NCBI GenBank assembly: GCA_965234475.1
Contig: OZ248397.1
Location: 186,001 to 250,000 of the forward strand
From: Methylopumilus sp947499625
GTDB lineage: Bacteria > Pseudomonadota > Gammaproteobacteria > Burkholderiales > Methylophilaceae
DNA length: 64,000 nucleotides
Direction: 5' to 3'
Under the pieces are notes generated by a model, which made no database searches, had not been told where the DNA came from, and worked only from the letters and a program-made list of their open reading frames with translations. Of this stretch, positions 59,266 through 64,000 are shown piece by piece. Position numbers and translations under genes: made by a program. Position 1 is the first letter of the stretch; each line of letters begins with the position of its first letter.

Positions 59266-60563
59266 TTCTTAAGAGATAGTCTTTCCTGTGGAAAAATAAT
59301 TTTAAATTGACTGCCTTTACCTATTTGACTTGTAATTTCTATTTGTGCCTGATGTCGTATACAAATATGTTTTACAATAGATAGTCCTAAACCAGTGCCC
59401 CCAGTATTTCTGCTTCGATCAGCATTAATTCTATAGAACCGTTCTGTAAGTCTGGGGATTAGCTTCTCATCAATACCAATGCCAGAATCTTGTACTTCAA
59501 AATAAGGTTTTTGATCTTTCATGTTCCATATGACATTAATCGACCCGCCTTCATGTGTGTAGCGAATAGCGTTACTTATAAGATTAAGAAATGCACTATA
59601 TATTTCTTTTTCATACCCTAATAAATTAATATTTTTTTTAATAGATATATCAATGTTATGTAATTTACCTGAGATTAAATCTGAATCCTTTTTTAGGTTT
59701 TTAAAAAGACGGTGTATATCTATTTCTTTTTTTTCGGCAGGCGCTGCATTTGATTCTATTGATGAAAGTTGAAGTAAGTCCTCAACTAGCTTCTTCATTC
59801 GATCAGATTGTTCGAGCATCATTTGAAGATAAGAGTGGGTTTTTTCATTGAATTCATTTTTCATATCTGAAAGTGTTTCTAAAAATCCAAGGATGACTGT
59901 TAGTGGCGTTTTTAACTCATGTGAAACGTTTGCAATAAAATCACGCTTGATAGAATCATTTTTTTCAGTCTGTGTAATATCTCTACAGATAAGAAGTTTT
60001 TGACTTGCACCAAAAGGTACGAGAAGTATTTCGAATGATCTGCTTGTATTACGCCAAGAAATTAATTTAAGCGTGTCATTATATTTTTTGTCATTGAGGT
60101 ATTCGGTAAAATTCGTTTCGCGTAATAAGTAGTTAATAGGCTGATTGATATCTTTGGTTAAATTAATACCAAGCATTTTTTCTGATGGTTTGTTACACCA
60201 TTCAATTTCATTATTTTGATTTAGGGCAATAATACCGTCAGGAATAGCTTCTGCTGCTGTCATAAATCTACCAAGTATTGTGGTTAGTTCAGACTTAGAT
60301 TTCTTTTGTTTTTTATATTCTTGATAGAGTATGGAAAATATTTCTCCCCAGATGCCAGATCCATCAGGGATGGTTGATAGGTTTGGATTTTTAAGCCATT
60401 TTTTTAGGCGGTAAATCCAATAAACATGAGAAAGTAAATAGACAAAGAGGCATGAGGTAAAAAATAATAAAGCAACTTCTAAGCTTTTAAATCCCCAAAC
60501 AATAAGAGATAAAAAGGAGACAAATAATAAAACCCAAAAAGTATTCCAACGGATATCTTGCAA
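59262..60563 (-). CDS. phoR: Phosphate regulon sensor histidine kinase PhoR
   Basis: A 433-residue membrane sensor that phosphorylates PhoB when phosphate is scarce. Two membrane helices (about 10-45) are followed by a PAS domain (about 95-200), the dimerisation box FIANVSHELKTPLTVIL with the phospho-histidine (about 213), and the ATPase domain: NLISNAIRYTHEGG, DSGIGID, GGTGLGLSIVKHI. The start is TTG at 60563; no ATG lies before the helices. It follows phoB by 66 bases and its stop overlaps the secreted unknown. Confidence 0.93.
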   Translation of the reverse strand: MQDIRWNTFWVLLFVSFLSLIVWGFKSLEVALLFFTSCLFVYLLSHVYWIYRLKKWLKNPNLSTIPDGSGIWGEIFSILYQEYKKQKKSKSELTTILGRFMTAAEAIPDGIIALNQNNEIEWCNKPSEKMLGINLTKDINQPINYLLRETNFTEYLNDKKYNDTLKLISWRNTSRSFEILLVPFGASQKLLICRDITQTEKNDSIKRDFIANVSHELKTPLTVILGFLETLSDMKNEFNEKTHSYLQMMLEQSDRMKKLVEDLLQLSSIESNAAPAEKKEIDIHRLFKNLKKDSDLISGKLHNIDISIKKNINLLGYEKEIYSAFLNLISNAIRYTHEGGSINVIWNMKDQKPYFEVQDSGIGIDEKLIPRLTERFYRINADRSRNTGGTGLGLSIVKHICIRHQAQIEITSQIGKGSQFKIIFPQERLSLKK

Positions 60564-60629
60564 TGTTTTTTCTCGCTAAAAACGTACAAGTATTATAGCG
60601 ATTAATGCTTGAAGTGATCTAGGTAAATT

Positions 60630-61316
60630 CTATTTTGTAGAGAGTCTGTAGCCTGAGCCGCGGACAGTTTGGATTAAATTTTCATGCTGAGATTGAGCAA
60701 GAATATTTCTCAATCTTCGAATATGAACATCCACTGTTCTATCCTCAATAAAAATTTGACTACCCCAAACCTTATCCAATAATTGACTTCTTGAATAAAC
60801 TCTTTCAGGGTTGCTCATAAAAAAATGAAGCAATCTAAATTCTGTTGGACCCATTTCCAGTGGTTTATTGTTTCCGGTAACGCGATGTGATACTGGATTT
60901 AATTCTAGACCATTAATTTTTAAGATATCTTCAGTGAGTTCAGGTGCTTTTCTTCTAAGCACAGCTTTGATTCGAGCATTAAGTTCTCGAGGACTAAAGG
61001 GCTTCGTAATATAGTCGTCAGCACCAACCTCTAAACCTTTAACTTTATCTAATTCATCACTTCGTGCCGTTAACATAATAATAGGGATTGTTTTGGTAAG
61101 AGCATTGCTCCGCAATTTTTTTGCAAAATCTATACCTGACATACCGGGCAACATCCAGTCGAGTAAGATAATATCGGGAAGAGCTTCGTTAATAAGTTTT
61201 TCTGCATGTTCTGCACTTATTGCCCTTAAGGGGTTATAGCCAGCTTGAGAGATATTAAGTGCCAAAAGCTCAAGAATTGGGCTTTCATCTTCAACGATCA
61301 GTATATTGGCTTTCAT
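60630..61316 (-). CDS. phoB: Phosphate regulon response regulator PhoB
   Basis: A 228-residue OmpR-family regulator. The receiver domain has DE at residues 10-11 (VEDESP), phospho-acceptor Asp53 (LLDWMLPGMSG), Thr83 (MLTARSD) and Lys105 (TKPFSPREL). The winged-helix domain has RVYSRSQLLDKVWG and DRTVDVHIRRLRNIL. It activates phosphate-starvation genes by binding Pho boxes, one of which lies upstream of its own gene at 61350-61378. Confidence 0.95.
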   Translation of the reverse strand: MKANILIVEDESPILELLALNISQAGYNPLRAISAEHAEKLINEALPDIILLDWMLPGMSGIDFAKKLRSNALTKTIPIIMLTARSDELDKVKGLEVGADDYITKPFSPRELNARIKAVLRRKAPELTEDILKINGLELNPVSHRVTGNNKPLEMGPTEFRLLHFFMSNPERVYSRSQLLDKVWGSQIFIEDRTVDVHIRRLRNILAQSQHENLIQTVRGSGYRLSTK

Positions 61317-61349
61317 AATTGCTTATATTAATGGATTGGTTATGATCGT

Positions 61350-61378
61350 ATGACATTTGTATGACATTTTAATGACAA
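61350..61378 (-). promoter_or_regulatory. Pho box (PhoB-binding site) upstream of phoB
   Basis: On the minus strand, three heptamers TTGTCAT (61378-61372), ATGTCAT (61367-61361) and ATGTCAT (61356-61350) repeat every 11 bases, each followed by a four-base AT-rich spacer. This is the Pho-box arrangement (CTGTCAT, four bases, CTGTCAT). The box lies 34-62 bases before the phoB ATG, in the orientation that would drive phoB-phoR, giving autoregulation. A -10 (CATAAC or TAATAT) is weak. Confidence 0.9.
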
Positions 61379-61456
61379 TATATAGTTTTCAAAGAATTAA
61401 GATGTTTTTATTAAAAATTAATTTAATATTGAAATGTTGATTTGCGGAGAATGTGT

Positions 61457-63127
61457 ATGCCAAGTTTTTTTTCAAAAGAATATATCACTGCTAAGGCTTC
61501 CTATAATCGTTGGTTGGTTCCACCTGCCGCACTAGCCATTCATCTCTCAATTGGTATGGCCTATGGATTCAGTGTCTTTTGGAAGCCTTTAGGCAATGTT
61601 TTAACAGGTGCGGATGGCAAGCCTTTGGCTGCATGCGCTGCTGGGGCAGCAACCTTTGCAGATAAGCTTCATGGAACACTTCGGGCTTTAACTGCGACTG
61701 ATTGTAACTGGACTCAATTTGATTTGGGGTGGATGTACACCTTATTCTTTGTTCTTTTAGGCTGTTCTGCAGCTCTTTGGGGAAGCTGGTTAGAACGATC
61801 TGGCCCAAGAAAAGCTGGGCTTGTGTCTATGTTGTGTTGGTGTGGCGGATTATTGATTTCTGCATTTGGCATCTACACTCATCAGCTTTGGATAATGTGG
61901 CTTGGAAGTGGGGTCATTGGCGGAATAGGCTTAGGTTTAGGATACATTTCTCCCGTCTCAACTCTAATTAAATGGTTTCCGGATAAAAGAGGTATGGCTA
62001 CTGGCATGGCGATCATGGGTTTTGGAGGAGGCGCTATGATTGGCTCCCCCCTCGCCACAATGCTAATGGCAAAATTTTCTACAAATACTAACGGTATTAT
62101 TCAGCCTGGGATTTGGCAAACATTTGTGGTACTGGCTATTATTTATACCCTCTTTATGATTTCAGGCTCTTTAGGCTATCGAGTCCCTCCGACAGGATGG
62201 AAGCCGGCAGAATGGAATCCGCCTAAGAATAAAAATAACAATATGATTTCGGTTAATCATGTGCATTTAAATAAGGCACATAAAACGCCACAATTTTGGT
62301 TGCTGTGGATAGTTCTTTGTATGAATGTGTCAGCAGGCATAGGTATTATTGGGGCAGCAGCGCCAATGCTTCAAGAAACTTTTGGAGGCGCCTTAATTGG
62401 CCATTCAGATCTAGGCTTTGCAGATCTTAAAAAAGATGAGTCTTTATTAGCGCTCGCAGCAGCTGTAGGCGCAGGATTTGTGGGATTAATTTCTTTATTT
62501 AATATTTTTGGTCGGTTTTTCTGGGCTAGTATTTCAGATAAATTAGGAAGAAAACTAACCTATATTGTATTTTTTACACTTGGTATATTGATGTATGTTA
62601 CTGCATCTTATATGACTGGATCAAAATCATTAGCGCTCTTCGCAGCATGTTTTTGTATTATTGCCTCTATGTACGGCGGCGGATTTGCAACGATACCGGC
62701 TTACTTAGCAGACATGTTTGGAACTCAATTTGTGGGTGCAATCCATGGAAGAATCCTAACAGCTTGGTCAACTGCCGGTATATTAGGCCCTGTGATTGTA
62801 AATTACATGCACGACATGAGAGCTGAAGCACAAGTTCCTTTTTCAGAAATTTATGCACCTATTTTTTATATATTAGCGAGTATGCTTGCTATCGGATTTA
62901 TTGCAAATCTTATGGTTAGGCCTGTTGATAAAAAATTCTTTATGACTGATAAAGAATTATTAGCTGAAAAAAAATTAGCACATGAAAAATTTATTTCAAC
63001 AAAAGAAGTCATAGGAAAAGCTGAAAAAACACCATTAATAACTTTTCTTACCTGGTCGGCTGTTGGCATACCTATCTCTTATGGGATATGGAGCACTATT
63101 CAAAAGGCTTGGATATTGTTTCATTAG
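61457..63127 (+). CDS. OFA (oxalate/formate antiporter) family MFS transporter
   Basis: A 556-residue major-facilitator transporter with about twelve helices. The N-terminus RWLVPPAALAIHLSIGMAYGFSVFW and the LERSGPRKAGLVSMLCW loop are typical of the OFA family. A long extra loop (about 43-78, including a CAAGAATFADK stretch) lies between helices 1 and 2. Substrate is probably a small mono- or dicarboxylate; formate is attractive if the host is a methylotroph, but this is inference. The frame opens at a TTG at 61442, but GGAGA (61446-61450) sits six bases before the ATG at 61457, which is preferred. Confidence 0.87.
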   Translation: MPSFFSKEYITAKASYNRWLVPPAALAIHLSIGMAYGFSVFWKPLGNVLTGADGKPLAACAAGAATFADKLHGTLRALTATDCNWTQFDLGWMYTLFFVLLGCSAALWGSWLERSGPRKAGLVSMLCWCGGLLISAFGIYTHQLWIMWLGSGVIGGIGLGLGYISPVSTLIKWFPDKRGMATGMAIMGFGGGAMIGSPLATMLMAKFSTNTNGIIQPGIWQTFVVLAIIYTLFMISGSLGYRVPPTGWKPAEWNPPKNKNNNMISVNHVHLNKAHKTPQFWLLWIVLCMNVSAGIGIIGAAAPMLQETFGGALIGHSDLGFADLKKDESLLALAAAVGAGFVGLISLFNIFGRFFWASISDKLGRKLTYIVFFTLGILMYVTASYMTGSKSLALFAACFCIIASMYGGGFATIPAYLADMFGTQFVGAIHGRILTAWSTAGILGPVIVNYMHDMRAEAQVPFSEIYAPIFYILASMLAIGFIANLMVRPVDKKFFMTDKELLAEKKLAHEKFISTKEVIGKAEKTPLITFLTWSAVGIPISYGIWSTIQKAWILFH

Positions 63128-63208
63128 CTTATATAAAAACTAAAGATAGCTCTCATATAAGTTAAAATTACTTTTTTATTTAAAAGCAATACAAAAGGAC
63201 TTGGTAAA

Positions 63209-63658
63209 TTGAGAGAGATTTTGAAAAATTTAAATGGAGAGCTATTCTCCATTGGTATTGTGATGTCAGAATTTAACCTGCATGTTGGCGAAGCTTTAAT
63301 TAATGCCTGTCATCAAGAGCTTCTTAAACTTGGCGTAAAAGATAACCACATTGTATTAGTGAAAGTTCCTGGCGCCCTAGAAAGTCCATTAGCTCTTAAA
63401 AAGATGGCGCAATCAAAAATTTTTGATGCACTTATTGCAATAGGTGCTGTGATAAGAGGAGAGACTTTTCATTTTGAAGTTGTAGCGAACCACTCAGCAA
63501 AATCAATTATGGATATTCAATTAGAATTTAGCATGCCGATTGTTAATGCAATATTGACCACTGAAAATGATGAACAGGCTATGGAGCGAGCCTCAGTTAA
63601 AGGCAAGGAAGCTGCTCAAGTTGCTATACAAATGATTCATTTATTAAAGTCAGTCTAA
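63209..63658 (+). CDS. ribH: 6,7-dimethyl-8-ribityllumazine synthase
   Basis: Condenses the pyrimidine and the C4 phosphate to make the riboflavin precursor lumazine. The 149-residue protein has SEFNLHVGEALINAC (near 20-34), VKVPGALESPLALKKM (about 51-66) and the catalytic-histidine segment GAVIRGETFHFEVVANHS (about 79-96). The start is TTG, eight to nine bases after an AAGGA site. nusB follows with a one-base overlap (TAATG), the common ribH-nusB pair. Confidence 0.96.
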   Translation: MREILKNLNGELFSIGIVMSEFNLHVGEALINACHQELLKLGVKDNHIVLVKVPGALESPLALKKMAQSKIFDALIAIGAVIRGETFHFEVVANHSAKSIMDIQLEFSMPIVNAILTTENDEQAMERASVKGKEAAQVAIQMIHLLKSV

Positions 63659-64000
63659 TGTTAGAAGTACAGCCAATTAAAAAGAAAAAGAAGCTTGTCA
63701 ATAATAGACGTAAATCTAGAGAGCTTGTGATGAAAAGTATTTATCGCGGCATTTTAAATCAGTTTGATATTAATCAGATTAAAAAGGACATCAAAGACGA
63801 CCCTGATTATTTAAAGGCGGATGAAGTTTTTTATCACCATATTTTTGATGGCATCATGAATAATATGGGTGAATTAAACAATGAAATTTCAAGTTTCATT
63901 GATCGGCCTATTGATAAACTAAGTCCTATCGAGCATTCGATCCTATGTATTTCAGTTTATGAGCTTATGTATGATGCGGCAATTCCATATAAGGTAGCCA
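63658..64000 (+). CDS. nusB: Transcription antitermination factor NusB (partial, runs off window)
   Basis: RNA-binding factor that acts with NusE/S10 in rRNA antitermination. The first 114 residues are in the window and are intact. A lysine-rich start (QPIKKKKKLVNNRRKSRE) is followed by ELVMKSIYRGILNQF, FDGIMNNMGELNNEI and the LSPIEHSILCISVYELMYD segment typical of NusB. The C-terminal part lies beyond the edge. It overlaps the ribH stop by one base. Confidence 0.93.
   Translation, partial: MLEVQPIKKKKKLVNNRRKSRELVMKSIYRGILNQFDINQIKKDIKDDPDYLKADEVFYHHIFDGIMNNMGELNNEISSFIDRPIDKLSPIEHSILCISVYELMYDAAIPYKVA

Noticed and set aside
63124..63166. AGCTTATAT / ATATAAG inverted repeat between the OFA transporter and ribH
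   Set aside because: The arms are short and AT-rich with a 20-base loop and no U-run; neither a terminator nor a riboswitch is supported. No conserved FMN-riboswitch segment is visible before ribH.
1..64000. CRISPR arrays, insertion sequences, prophage or integron elements
   Set aside because: No repeat-spacer array, transposase, integrase or terminal inverted repeats were seen, and all gene neighbourhoods are ordinary chromosomal ones.

Overview
The window reads as chromosomal DNA from a low-GC, streamlined betaproteobacterium. The best guess is the Methylophilaceae (the OM43 / Methylopumilus type of planktonic methylotroph), but no methanol- or formaldehyde-oxidation gene lies here, so the family is an inference. 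The betaproteobacterial signature is firmer. The small families DUF2782, DUF2909, DUF2970, DUF2244, DUF2322, BPSS1780-type and DUF3683 sit in their usual betaproteobacterial places: DUF2782 between polA and thrB, DUF2909 beside coxC, and the small oxidase protein between coxA and ctaG. Genes are packed with ATGA, TAATG and TTAG junctions. The longest stretch without a gene is about 230 bases (39635-39865), so no gene-free region exceeds 300 bases. I saw no insertion sequence, prophage, CRISPR array, rRNA or integron, and only one tRNA.

Layout. 1-5245: rpmG, rpmB, dut and coaBC (minus), cstA with its small YbdD partner (plus), lgt (minus). 5309-8477: ilvD, a hexose-6-phosphate mutarotase and a small periplasmic cytochrome c (plus). 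8508-18995: a long minus-strand block with an amino acid permease, hemF, tsaC, purD, purH, fis, dusB, a MoaB/CinA-domain protein and polA. 19017-21882: a LOG-family protein, DUF2782, thrB and a membrane protein (plus). 21879-26100: uvrD and groES-groEL (minus), the latter behind a perfect CIRCE operator. 26257-30944: aldo/keto reductase, bioA, dacB, FKBP isomerase, OsmC (plus). 30953-34237: DUF2322, coq7, ctpA, a SelW-like protein (plus strand) and an NlpC/P60 peptidase. 34330-39634: yoaA, tsaB, rimI, a holD-like gene and proS (plus). 39866-42569: an apparently well-expressed DUF1097 membrane protein, an unknown secreted protein, queA and DUF2970. 42666-52318: tRNA-Leu(CAA), then the aa3/caa3-type cytochrome oxidase region with its heme A and copper assembly genes. 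52325-54483: apaH, a PfkB kinase, hemJ. 54687-58550: a 1287-residue FAD/Fe-S oxidoreductase. 58552-61316: the phoB-phoR operon with a third, unknown secreted gene, preceded by a Pho box. 61457-64000: an OFA-family transporter, ribH and the start of nusB.

How it works together. Much of the window serves aerobic respiration: cytochrome oxidase subunits and assembly factors, late heme synthesis (hemF, hemJ, ctaA, ctaB), ubiquinone synthesis (coq7) and two c-type cytochromes. The rest is housekeeping: purine, branched-chain amino acid, threonine, riboflavin and biotin synthesis, DNA repair and replication, tRNA modification (tsaB, tsaC, queA, dusB), envelope maintenance and phosphate sensing.

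The most interesting proposal is that the unannotated gene after rimI is a diverged DNA polymerase III psi subunit (HolD). It shares an apparent operon with yoaA, whose Escherichia coli product is known to compete with psi for the chi subunit. The most solid regulatory finds are the CIRCE/promoter block of groES and the three-heptamer Pho box of phoB.
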